54,652 nucleotides of DNA from positions 1 through 54,652 of the forward strand of contig CBCTCU010000015.1 in assembly GCA_965145485.1 (NCBI GenBank). Reading direction: 5' to 3'. This document shows, one piece after another, positions 1 to 6,928 of this stretch. The first letter of the stretch is position 1. Each line of letters begins with the position of its first letter. Made by a program: the position numbers and the translations under genes. The DNA is from CABQCM01 sp965145485. Lineage in GTDB: Bacteria > Bacillota > Clostridia > Oscillospirales > Acutalibacteraceae. The notes below the pieces were generated by a model, which saw nothing but the letters and a program-made list of their open reading frames with translations, did not search any database and was not told the DNA's origin.

Positions 1-2
1 TC

Positions 3-677
3 CCGGTGGGCTACACCGAGGACATTTTTGAGGCCCTCGACATTCAGGACGAGCTGCAAACCTTATACACTTCCGGCACGGTGTTCCACGCCTTTCTCGG
101 CGAAAAGCTGCCTGACTGGAAGGCGGCTGCCTCTCTGGTGCGAAAGATCGCCGAAAATTATACGCTGCCGTATTATACCCTTTCGCCGACCTACTCCATC
201 TGCAAGAACCACGGCTATCTGGCAGGGGAGAGGTATACCTGCCCCGAGTGCGGCGCGAAAACAGAGGTTTATAGCCGCATTACCGGTTATTACCGCCCGG
301 TGCAGAACTGGAACGACGGCAAGAGCCAGGAATTTAAAGACCGTAAGGTGTACAATATCGGCGCTTCCCGCCTGACCCACGAGGGGCCGGGCCGCAGGGA
401 AGCCGAGCCGTCCGTTTCGGGCAGCCTTTCTGGCGATGGCGAGCGGGTGATGCTCTTTACCACCAAGACCTGCCCCAACTGCAAGGTGGCCAATTCCATG
501 CTGCAAAAGGCCGCGGTCGACTACGAGGTTATTGACGCCGAGGAAAATGCCGACCTTGCCAGGGAATACGGCGTTCGTCAGGCTCCCACCCTTATCGTGG
601 TACACGACGGCCAGGCGCACAAACACGCCAATGTATCGAGTATACGGCAGTATATTGAGGCTACCAGGGCGCAGTGA
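3..677 (+). CDS. nrdD: Anaerobic ribonucleoside-triphosphate reductase, C-terminal part, with fused redoxin domain (5' end outside window)
   Basis: Class III ribonucleotide reductase makes dNTPs from NTPs in anaerobes with a glycyl radical. Only the C-terminal ~224 residues are present and the frame is open to the window edge. Visible are the zinc-site cysteines (YSICKNHG, then CPECG) and the glycyl-radical loop RITGYYRPVQNWNDGK. In ordinary NrdD the protein ends soon after this loop. Here a linker leads into a second domain of about 75 residues starting MLFTTKTCPNCKVAN, with a CPNC redox motif and APTLIV cis-proline region, a glutaredoxin/thioredoxin fold. The next gene is a thioredoxin reductase-like flavoprotein starting 12 bases downstream. 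I infer that the fused redoxin supplies electrons to the reductase and is itself recharged by the neighbour. Some class III enzymes are known to use a thioredoxin/NrdH system rather than formate. Identity is secure; the electron route is inference. Confidence 0.93.
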   Translation, partial: PVGYTEDIFEALDIQDELQTLYTSGTVFHAFLGEKLPDWKAAASLVRKIAENYTLPYYTLSPTYSICKNHGYLAGERYTCPECGAKTEVYSRITGYYRPVQNWNDGKSQEFKDRKVYNIGASRLTHEGPGRREAEPSVSGSLSGDGERVMLFTTKTCPNCKVANSMLQKAAVDYEVIDAEENADLAREYGVRQAPTLIVVHDGQAHKHANVSSIRQYIEATRAQ

Positions 678-688
678 GAGGAAAATTT

Positions 689-1594
689 ATGGCGGATATT
701 GTTATCATCGGAGCAGGCACGGCGGGTATGACAGCCGCCGTGTATGCCGCCCGGGCCGGAAAAGAGGCGCTGGTGCTCGAGCAGGAAAGCTTTGGCGGCC
801 AGATCCTCTATGCCCCGGCTGTGGAAAATTACCCCGGCGTGGCGCGCATCAGCGGGGCGGAATTTGCCAGCAATTTGACCGAGCAGGCCCTTTCTCTTGG
901 CGCGCAGCTTGAAATGGAGCAGGCCCTCGGCGTCGTGCCGGGACAAGACGGTTTTACGGTCAAAACCGACGGGGAGGAAATTCGCTGCGGCAGCGTCATC
1001 CTGGCTACCGGCGTGCGGCGCCGGCCCTTGGGCGTTGCCAGGGAAGAAGAGCTGGCCGGGCAGGGGGTTTCCTACTGTGCGGTGTGCGACGGCGCCTTCT
1101 ACAAGGGGCAGGAGGTCGCGGTTGTGGGCGGCGGCAACACCGCTTTGGAGGATGCGCTCTTTTTGAGCGCTTATTGCAGCAAGGTAACCCTGATCCATCG
1201 GCGGGAGACCTTCCGCGCCGAAAAAAGCCTGGTCGACCGGGCGCGGGAGAAAGAAAATATTGAATTTGTGCTCGACACGGTGGTCGATGCGCTGGAGGGG
1301 GACGACTGCTTGAGCGGCGTCCGTCTGAGAGGGGCCGACGGCGCCGTTTCCCACCGCGCGGTGAACGGCCTGTTTGTGGCGGTGGGGCAGATCCCGCAAA
1401 ACGAAAGGTTTGCGGACGTGGCGCTGCTGGACGACGCAGGCTATATCCTCGCTGGGGAGGACTGCAAAACCTCCACCCCGGGCATTTTTGCCGCCGGCGA
1501 CTGCCGCACCAAGCGGGTGCGCCAGCTGTCAACCGCCGCCGCCGATGGGGCGGTCGCGGCCTTGGCCGCCTGCGCTTACTGCGAGGGGCGTTGA
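689..1594 (+). CDS. Thioredoxin reductase-like NAD(P)H flavoprotein
   Basis: The 301-residue product has the TrxB layout: N-terminal FAD-binding GAGTAG, a disulfide active site CAVCDGAFY, the NAD(P)H loop GGGNTALEDAL, and the C-terminal FAD contact GIFAAGDCR. It should pass electrons from NAD(P)H through FAD and the CxxC pair to a thioredoxin-fold partner. The ATG at 689 is chosen because a GAGAGG ribosome site lies just ahead of it; an earlier GTG at 674 overlaps the nrdD stop and has no such site. It follows nrdD by 11 bases and is surely cotranscribed, so the redoxin domain fused to NrdD is the natural substrate (inference). A rho-independent terminator lies about 170 bases downstream. Whether it also serves general thioredoxin cannot be told from sequence. 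Confidence 0.92.
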   Translation: MADIVIIGAGTAGMTAAVYAARAGKEALVLEQESFGGQILYAPAVENYPGVARISGAEFASNLTEQALSLGAQLEMEQALGVVPGQDGFTVKTDGEEIRCGSVILATGVRRRPLGVAREEELAGQGVSYCAVCDGAFYKGQEVAVVGGGNTALEDALFLSAYCSKVTLIHRRETFRAEKSLVDRAREKENIEFVLDTVVDALEGDDCLSGVRLRGADGAVSHRAVNGLFVAVGQIPQNERFADVALLDDAGYILAGEDCKTSTPGIFAAGDCRTKRVRQLSTAAADGAVAALAACAYCEGR

Positions 1595-2118
1595 GCCGTT
1601 GCCGGTGGGGGCTTCCTGGGAGTCTGCCAGCGCGGCGGCACTGTTACATACCCGGACAGGCGCACGGAGTTCGGGCCTATTCGGGCAATACGAGCCGGGC
1701 GTCCCATTCGGCGGCAATCGCGGGATGACGCTCCCGGTATGGTCATCGACCGGCATGGATACAGCATAGCCATCCGTTTGGCATAACGGATGGCTTTTTG
1801 TTATCAATCGGCCGCCTTTGCTTGCCGTCCCAAGGCGCAGACGAGCGGAAAAGGCTTTGTCGCATTATCTCACACGGCGGGCAGAGTCAAAAGCGATGGC
1901 ATATATCGGGAAACAAAAAATAGGTCGGAGGCGTCTCCAGCCAAAGGACCAACTACTCCTATTTTGTACCGGATTCAACTCGCCGGGCCCGGTTGCAGGC
2001 GGTTTCTTTTGTCGAGCAGGGGGGCGCCTTCCTTCTGGTCAGCCTGTCCCGCAGTGGATGCGCAGGAAGCGCCGGCGGGCATATGCTGTTAGTGTAGCTG
2101 CTTTTGGAGGTGGTAGAC
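1595..2118. other. Gene-free stretch after the nrdD operon
   Basis: I see no convincing gene here. Open frames on both strands lack ribosome sites and give low-complexity Arg/Pro-rich translations typical of shadow reading in GC-rich DNA. It holds the operon terminator near 1769-1800. Confidence 0.5.
1769..1800 (+). terminator. Rho-independent terminator of the nrdD-flavoprotein operon
   Basis: A 10-bp perfect stem (GCCATCCGTT with AACGGATGGC, 6-nt loop) is followed directly by a run of five T. Confidence 0.85.
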
Positions 2119-2352
2119 ATGACCATGCAGGCTACGGTGCTCGAGGTGCGGCCGGATCATCTGATTGTGCTCGATCATTCGACGGTGCAAAAGGTCCGGG
2201 TCAATACGCCCGATGCGCGCCGGTTTCGAATGGGGAATCTTGTGTGCATCCGGTATAGCGGGCGAATGACGATGAGCCTGCCCCCGCAGATTAGCGCGAG
2301 CAGGATAACCGTGATCCCGCGGTTTGGCCCCCATCGGTTCTTGTGCCGGTAA
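2119..2352 (+). CDS. Small protein of unknown function (possible OB-fold)
   Basis: This encodes 77 residues. Support for a real gene: a strong TTGGAGGTGG ribosome site 8 nt before the ATG, and a rho-independent terminator only 9 nt after the stop. The translation (MTMQATVLEVRPDHLIVL..., then VRVNTPDARRFRMGNLVCIRYSG) alternates hydrophobic and polar residues in a way that suggests a compact beta barrel, similar in feel to short OB-fold or DUF3221-type proteins of Firmicutes. It has no signal peptide, membrane helix or catalytic motif. It lies alone between the nrdD operon and tRNA-Thr. I do not recognise a function. Confidence 0.7.
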   Translation: MTMQATVLEVRPDHLIVLDHSTVQKVRVNTPDARRFRMGNLVCIRYSGRMTMSLPPQISASRITVIPRFGPHRFLCR

Positions 2353-2360
2353 AGGATTCA

Positions 2361-2395
2361 TCCCGCCGTTTCCATTGAGAAACGGCGGGACTTAT
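2361..2395 (+). terminator. Rho-independent terminator
   Basis: An 11-bp perfect stem (TCCCGCCGTTT with AAACGGCGGGA) with an 8-nt loop follows the small ORF closely; the T-tract after it (CTTATTT) is interrupted. Confidence 0.75.
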
Positions 2396-2966
2396 TTGCT
2401 GTTCCCGGAAAACCGGGGTTACGTTTTATCAAAAGATATCCTAAGGAACGGATCGGTGAGGCCCCGGTTCTTTAGGATGAGGCGCAGCAGCGTCGTTCTC
2501 GTCTGGCCACCAAAAAAACTGCCCATCGGGCGTCCTTGGCCGCGAGGCAACAAAAGGATCGCGTGTTGAATAAGGAGCAATAACGCGGGTGGATGCCCTT
2601 TGTTGTTCGATGAAAAAGATGTCGGAGCAAGGTTCGATTTGCTCTGGCGAGGAAGAGGCTCCAGCGATGCTTTTGATGAGAATATCACAATGCCATACGT
2701 GGGACGGCTTGCGGCTGAAAATAGGAGTAGCACCATAAGTGTACCATGAGTTTTATTCTAAAGTAAAAATTCATTGCAAGTGGCATTTCCCTTGCAACGA
2801 ACTATAAACATATAGTATAGGCAATACCGGCGAAAAAGTGAATGGAGACTCAAAGCCGCAAAAGTGATATAGAAAGCAAAGCGTCAGGGAGGCGTTTACA
2901 ACCGGCCCGGTGAGCAATATGCGACTTTTTACATAAAGCAGGATCAGTGAGAGAGTGCTCAATATC
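2396..2966. other. Gene-free stretch, AT-richer, with one strong stem
   Basis: No ORF here has a ribosome site or a protein-like composition. A near-perfect inverted repeat (ATCCTAAGGAAC near 2438 against GTTCTTTAGGAT near 2468) is visible, with no T-run after it. A 105-codon minus-strand frame overlaps the stretch but looks like a shadow. The segment could hold an unrecognised RNA; I cannot name one. Confidence 0.35.
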
Positions 2967-3004
2967 ATAAAAAATCGGAGCAAGCGATAAAACGCTTGCT
3001 CCGA
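2967..3004 (-). terminator. Rho-independent terminator of tRNA-Thr
   Basis: Read on the minus strand, CGGAGCAAGCG pairs perfectly with CGCTTGCTCCG and is followed by a T-run, immediately downstream of the tRNA 3' end. Confidence 0.85.
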
Positions 3005-3006
3005 CG

Positions 3007-3082
3007 TGGAGCTGGTGAGCGGATTCGAACCGCTGACCTGCTGATTACGAATCAGCTGCTCTACCGACTGAGCCACACCAGC
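3007..3082 (-). tRNA. tRNA-Thr (anticodon CGT), CCA encoded
   Basis: On the minus strand the cloverleaf is complete: acceptor GCTGGTG with CACCAGC, D-arm GGCTCAGTCGGTAGAGC, anticodon stem GCTGA/TCAGC enclosing TTCGTAA (anticodon CGT, reading ACG), and T-loop GGTTCGAATCC, ending with an encoded CCA. It has its own promoter and terminator. Confidence 0.97.
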
Positions 3083-3165
3083 ACATAGCGAACGATCAAA
3101 GGCCGTTACCGAGGCATTGTAGAGAAAGGGATGCAACATTCCTTTTCTATTCGGCAACGAAACTA

Positions 3166-3194
3166 ATTATACCTTTATATCATCCCATTGTCAA
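3166..3194 (-). promoter_or_regulatory. Consensus promoter for tRNA-Thr
   Basis: On the minus strand TTGACA, a 17-nt spacer and TATAAT, a perfect sigma-A match, lie about 85 nt upstream of the tRNA. Confidence 0.85.
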
Positions 3195-3448
3195 TATTAT
3201 TTTATTTGATCCGTCGCATAAAATTTAAATCAACTCAGCGTCCCGATGTATAATCGATGAAAATCGGGCGAACGCGCTGGCGTTCTATGGGCCTTTGGAG
3301 ACCGGCGGTCTTGGTAGCCGGGCGCGCCTAGTCCATTTTGTTGCACGCAGGGGGCGCTCGATTTTTCTGCGTCGCAGGCTTTTTCCTTGACAGGGCGGGT
3401 CGCTCAACCGTATAATGGATTCACCACAGGGAAAAGAGGCGGGAGTGT
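3195..3448. other. Intergenic region before the binding-protein gene
   Basis: It contains only the promoter of the downstream lipoprotein; no ORF or RNA element is recognised. In particular I see no cobalamin-riboswitch core before the cobalamin-type binding protein. Confidence 0.4.
3387..3416 (+). promoter_or_regulatory. Sigma-A promoter for the binding lipoprotein
   Basis: TTGACA, an 18-nt spacer and TATAAT, ending 32 nt before the start codon of the substrate-binding lipoprotein. Confidence 0.8.
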
Positions 3449-4345
3449 ATGAAGAAAAGATGGCTTAGCTGGTGTTTGGTCGTTGCCTGTCTCTTTGGGC
3501 TGGCGTCCTGCTCGCAGGAGGATTTTCCAGTCACGGTGGAAGGCACCGTCATATCCGCATTGCCGGTGCGGGTGGTCTCCCTCTCGCCGCTGACAACCGA
3601 AATGCTCGATGCGATCGGCGCGGCCGCGCACCTGGTGGGCCGGTCGGAACAATGCGACTACCCGCCGGTCGCCGCCGGGCAGCCGAGCATGGGTACGGCG
3701 CTCAATCCCGATGTGGATGCCATCATCGAGTCGGGGGCAACCCTGGTGTTGACGGCTTCGCCATTGGAATCGGATGCGATGCTGCGGCTGGATGCCCACG
3801 GCATTGCGGTGCTTTGCTTGTCCGCGGGCGATAGCTTGGAAGAGGTTCGGGCGAATTATGTGGCGCTCGCGACGGCGATGGGGGGCGCCAATCAGGGCCC
3901 GGGCAACGGCGAGCGGGCCTATTCCATGTTGCAGGAGCGTCTGGAGTCTGTTTCCGCAGCGGTGGAAGACCAACCGCCGGTGAAAGCGTGCTATCTGATG
4001 GATGTGAACACGCCGGCTCCTTCGCAAAGCGTGGTGGGGGAGTTGCTGCAAGCCGCGGGCGCTGAGAATACGGCCGCCGGTGAAACCTGGGCGGAGGATA
4101 CCGGTGCGGCAGCGCAGGCAGAGGTCATTTTCTGCGACATGGAATTGGTCGACTCGGTGACCGCCGCCTCCGCCTATGCCGCTTCCCCGGCGGTGGAAAA
4201 GGGGCGTGTCGTTGGCATTGACAGCGCGCAATGGCAGCGTCAGGGGCTGTGTTTGGCTGAGGCTGCCGCGCAAATGGCGCTTGCACTGCATCCCGCGTGT
4301 GATATTCCGAATGAGTGGGATATCCTCTCCTCTCAGGTGGAATAA
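3449..4345 (+). CDS. ABC-type metal-chelate/cobalamin substrate-binding lipoprotein (BtuF/FecB-like)
   Basis: This 298-residue protein has a lipoprotein signal peptide with lipobox LASC, so it is anchored to the outer face of the membrane. The segment VVSLSPLTTEMLDAIGA followed by LVGRSEQCDYPP matches the start of class III (BtuF/FecB/FhuD) binding proteins, where it forms the first Rossmann-like lobe. NPDVDAIIESGATLVL and the later GRVVGIDSAQW also fit this family. It would capture a cobalamin, haem or siderophore-type ligand for an ABC importer. No permease or ATPase gene is adjacent, so it must use one encoded elsewhere or act alone. A consensus promoter precedes it, and the unrelated tRNA-Lys follows. 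Family assignment is firm; the ligand is unknown. Confidence 0.85.
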   Translation: MKKRWLSWCLVVACLFGLASCSQEDFPVTVEGTVISALPVRVVSLSPLTTEMLDAIGAAAHLVGRSEQCDYPPVAAGQPSMGTALNPDVDAIIESGATLVLTASPLESDAMLRLDAHGIAVLCLSAGDSLEEVRANYVALATAMGGANQGPGNGERAYSMLQERLESVSAAVEDQPPVKACYLMDVNTPAPSQSVVGELLQAAGAENTAAGETWAEDTGAAAQAEVIFCDMELVDSVTAASAYAASPAVEKGRVVGIDSAQWQRQGLCLAEAAAQMALALHPACDIPNEWDILSSQVE

Positions 4346-4409
4346 GCCGCTGCAAACCGGGGAAGATGAAGGGGGATAGGTTGCCGCAAAACAAAAATAG
4401 GCTTTTTAC

Positions 4410-4438
4410 TTGACAAGCCCTGGACGGGTTGCTATAAT
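4410..4438 (+). promoter_or_regulatory. Consensus promoter for tRNA-Lys
   Basis: TTGACA, a 17-nt spacer and TATAAT, 14 nt upstream of the tRNA 5' end. Confidence 0.9.
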
Positions 4439-4452
4439 ATACAAGTTCGCAC

Positions 4453-4528
4453 GACTCATTAGCTCAGTTGGCAGAGCACCTGACTTTTAATCAGGGTGTC
4501 CGGAGTTCGAATCTCCGATGAGTCACCA
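4453..4528 (+). tRNA. tRNA-Lys (anticodon TTT), CCA encoded
   Basis: The cloverleaf is complete: acceptor GACTCAT/ATGAGTC, D-arm AGCTCAGTTGGCAGAGCA, anticodon stem CCTGA/TCAGG with loop CTTTTAA, T-arm CGGAGTTCGAATCTCCG and an encoded CCA. The 3' half overlaps, antisense, the last 36 bases of the neighbouring MATE gene. Confidence 0.97.
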
Positions 4529-5912
4529 GACCTGCGGTCGGCAATTCGTGATGAGTTGTCGACCGCTTTTTGCTATGTGACTCGACCATGAGTGGGATCT
4601 TTTTTGTATAACGGGCAATCATACACACGACATAGATTGCCACAAGCAGTTCTGTGAGAGGCATAGCAAACCAAATCGAATTTGCTCCGGTTACGATAGG
4701 CAGCAGCAAAATCAAAATACCGCTGATAATCAATCCTCGTGATATGGAAACGACAAAGGCCGCTTTTGGTTTCATAACCGCTTGGAAGTAATAAGTAGAG
4801 AAAATATTGAGCGGCATTAACAGGAAGGACAATCCGTAGTACCGGATAATCGCCGGAGCAATCTGCAAAACTTCCTCTGTAGGCGACATGAAAAGGTGGA
4901 TAAACTGGTTTGGAATTGCAAGGCACAGCACCGTCCAAAGAACACCGAAAAAGGTTGTCGTTCCGATGGCATACCGCAATGTCTGCCGTATACGCTCTCC
5001 TTTTCCCGCACCAAAATTGGTAGAGATAATCGGCTGAGATGCCTGCCCGACACTGTAGGCGCAGCACTGCACAAAGGTGCTGATATTGACAATTACTCCA
5101 TATATGGAGAGTGCGTTTGTGCCCAAATACGTCATGATCTGCCGGTTAAATAAAATGGTCAGGATTCCCATAGCAATATCAATGAAAAATGTAGAAAATC
5201 CGGTTACTGAAATTTCCCGGAATTTCCGGAACAGATTGGCGGGGCGAACCAGCCGCAGGGTGTTTTTCTTCATGAAGAAGTGGGATTGCATGACAATGAT
5301 CGAAATCACCGTGCCGATAGCGGTGGCAAGCCCTGCGCCAAATGCTCCCATGTCACAGGTGAAAACAAAGAAGTAATCCCCGAATACATTAAAGATACCG
5401 CCTGCTAAAACCCCTGCGGTAGCTAAGGTCGGGTTTTTGTCATTCCGCAGGTAAGCCGCCAGCGTTTGTGTAAACAGAAAGCAGGGCACTACGAACTTGA
5501 TCGGCTGGACATATTCTCTGGCCAAAGTGAGGGTGTGCCCTTCCGCACCGAAAAATTGCAGCAGCGGCTGGTCAAAAAAGGCAATGACAATCCATGCAAT
5601 GATCGCAAGGATAATAGCACCGATAATGGAAACGGTAAAATATTCGTTGGATTGTCGAGTCTGGCCATCCCCTTTGCCTCGTGTGGTACTGAAAAGAACG
5701 GAACCACCGATTCCCATTAAAAGACCCAGACTATATATGATATTCCAGATGGGCGCGACAACTGCCAAAGCCGCCGTACCTTCCGGCCCATGATACTGGC
5801 CCACCATGGCCATATCCACGATGGAATAGATGGAAGTAATCAGGGCGCTGCCAAAGGCGGCCGCAAGATACTTGAAATAGAGTGTTTTTATTTTTCCGTT
5901 TAGAAAGTCCAC
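4491..5912 (-). CDS. MATE-family multidrug/Na+ efflux transporter with 3' end antisense to tRNA-Lys
   Basis: This is a 473-residue protein with about 12 hydrophobic helices and MATE-type sequence: LYFKYLAAAFGSALITSIYSIVDMAMVG at the start, ILNPxF-like GGIFNVFGDYFF in mid-protein, and VGQASQPIISTNFGAG in the second half. It should export cationic drugs or toxic metabolites using an ion gradient. The GTG at 5912 is chosen because GAGGAGG lies just upstream; the reading frame stays open far further upstream but that part looks like leader. Its base composition is clearly more AT-rich than the flanking genes, suggesting acquisition. The last dozen codons (reading THRRFELRTP) are the antisense strand of tRNA-Lys, so the native C-terminus was probably replaced when the segment joined the tRNA. 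An attenuator-like hairpin lies in the leader. Confidence 0.88.
   Translation of the reverse strand: MDFLNGKIKTLYFKYLAAAFGSALITSIYSIVDMAMVGQYHGPEGTAALAVVAPIWNIIYSLGLLMGIGGSVLFSTTRGKGDGQTRQSNEYFTVSIIGAIILAIIAWIVIAFFDQPLLQFFGAEGHTLTLAREYVQPIKFVVPCFLFTQTLAAYLRNDKNPTLATAGVLAGGIFNVFGDYFFVFTCDMGAFGAGLATAIGTVISIIVMQSHFFMKKNTLRLVRPANLFRKFREISVTGFSTFFIDIAMGILTILFNRQIMTYLGTNALSIYGVIVNISTFVQCCAYSVGQASQPIISTNFGAGKGERIRQTLRYAIGTTTFFGVLWTVLCLAIPNQFIHLFMSPTEEVLQIAPAIIRYYGLSFLLMPLNIFSTYYFQAVMKPKAAFVVSISRGLIISGILILLLPIVTGANSIWFAMPLTELLVAIYVVCMIARYTKKIPLMVESHSKKRSTTHHELPTAGLVTHRRFELRTP
4534..4571 (+). terminator. Rho-independent terminator of tRNA-Lys
   Basis: GCGGTCGGCAA pairs with TTGTCGACCGC (one G-T pair) and is followed by TTTTT. 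It lies within the 3' coding part of the opposing MATE gene. Confidence 0.8.
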
Positions 5913-5931
5913 TTCGCCAATTCCTCCTCTA

Positions 5932-5993
5932 AAATGAAAAAAGCTGGATAAAAGTACAGACATCTCAGTCCGTGCCTTTATCCAGCTCATCAT
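5932..5993 (-). promoter_or_regulatory. Attenuator-like hairpin in the MATE leader
   Basis: On the minus strand AGCTGGATAAA pairs perfectly with TTTATCCAGCT, and the second arm is followed by six T just before the GAGGAGG ribosome site. The stretch is also an open frame continuous with the transporter, beginning ATGATGAGCTGG. A second small hairpin (ATCATT/AATGAT) precedes it. The arrangement resembles terminators in the leaders of drug-inducible resistance genes, where stalled ribosomes allow readthrough. The structure is seen; the regulation is inferred. Confidence 0.6.
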
Positions 5994-5999
5994 TTCTAT

Positions 6000-6688
6000 C
6001 GAATGATTTGCCCTCCAGCTAACCATTATTTTAAAGCATTCCAATTTTTTTGTCAAGAAGTTTGCAATGAAAGCCTTAATTGTCCATCGAAACAACAGCT
6101 GTTAACGTGACCGAAATTCAAAGCTACCTCTTAGGTTCGAGGTCGGCACATTGGAAGTCGTGTAAAGTACGATGGAATCCGAGAAAAGGTCAACGCTAGA
6201 TTCAGATACAGATTGGCAAGCCATGCAAACATATACATGTTTTGCGGTTTTGGCCGGATTCGACCTGCCAAAACACTGGTTGAGGGATTAACCACCAAGC
6301 CCCCAAGATCGTCTTCTTCGGTGACGGCTGCGCGTCCTGCGGACGCTGCAAATTTGAAAAGTAAAAGAAAAACTCTATGCAAATGGTTCGTCCATTCACA
6401 TAGAGTTTTCTTTGTTTCCGTTCCCTTGGCATAGGTCAGTGCTTTTGCAATACTTCTTAATGCTCCTGCGCTATGATGCGGGTTCTTTTTGTATGCACGA
6501 AAAAGGTACGAATTATTAAAGATTTGTCTCAATCACCCGTCTGTTTGCGGTCAAACGTTTTCATGAATTCAAGGGCGCGTTCCTCTTTTCGCGGATACAA
6601 ATGAGAATAAGTAATCCAAGTAATTCATTTTAGCATCGAAATGGTGCCCGACAAAATGATTAAAATAAGTTTAAAATGAAAAAATATA
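6000..6688. other. Gene-free stretch between the MATE gene and the RHS gene
   Basis: No supported gene. Overlapping short frames on both strands lack ribosome sites. A TTCG-capped hairpin at 6367-6412 is the only strong structure. The rest is AT-rich toward the RHS promoter. Confidence 0.4.
6367..6412. terminator. TTCG-capped hairpin, possible terminator
   Basis: GAAAACTCTATG..AATGG pairs with CCATT..CATAGAGTTTTC around a TTCG loop, with a two-base internal mismatch. A-rich and T-rich flanks allow termination in either direction. Confidence 0.5.
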
Positions 6689-6717
6689 TTGACTTTATTA
6701 CGATTGTATGGTAAAAT
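6689..6717 (+). promoter_or_regulatory. Sigma-A promoter of the RHS island
   Basis: TTGACT, a 17-nt spacer and TAAAAT in very AT-rich DNA, followed by a leader of about 200 nt before the RHS start codon. Confidence 0.75.
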
Positions 6718-6778
6718 TTAACAAAAATCTGCACGATACCCCATTTTTTATAGAAATAGGGCGTGGTTATATGGATTT

Positions 6779-6837
6779 GCACATTGTGGTTGCATCATAA
6801 GCAAGACTTATGAATGGGCTGGCAATGTGTTTTTTTA
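6779..6837 (+). terminator. Terminator-like hairpin in the RHS leader
   Basis: CACATTG pairs with CAATGTG around a 36-nt loop that itself contains CATAAG/CTTATG, and is followed by seven T. It lies between the promoter and the ribosome site, so it could attenuate RHS expression. I could not match it to a known riboswitch. Confidence 0.55.
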
Positions 6838-6928
6838 TTGTCTTGACAAACCAGCGTAACCGAGGTGATGGAATACGGTTAAGGTGCTCCAAAGTATATG
6901 GGTGCAACAAAAAGGAGGAAGAAGTAAG

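Noticed and set aside
2419..2736. 105-codon minus-strand frame
   Set aside because: No ribosome site, odd composition (runs of Leu, Ser, Pro) and no domain; probably a shadow frame in spite of its length.
3195..3448. Cobalamin riboswitch before the BtuF-like gene
   Set aside because: No B12-box-like core is seen; only a plain promoter.
6131..6532. 133-codon minus-strand frame and overlapping plus-strand frame
   Set aside because: Overlapping frames on both strands, no start signals, and a hairpin inside; not treated as genes.
6718..6900. Known riboswitch (c-di-GMP or similar) before the RHS gene
   Set aside because: The conserved core sequences I know are absent; only a terminator-like hairpin is supportable.
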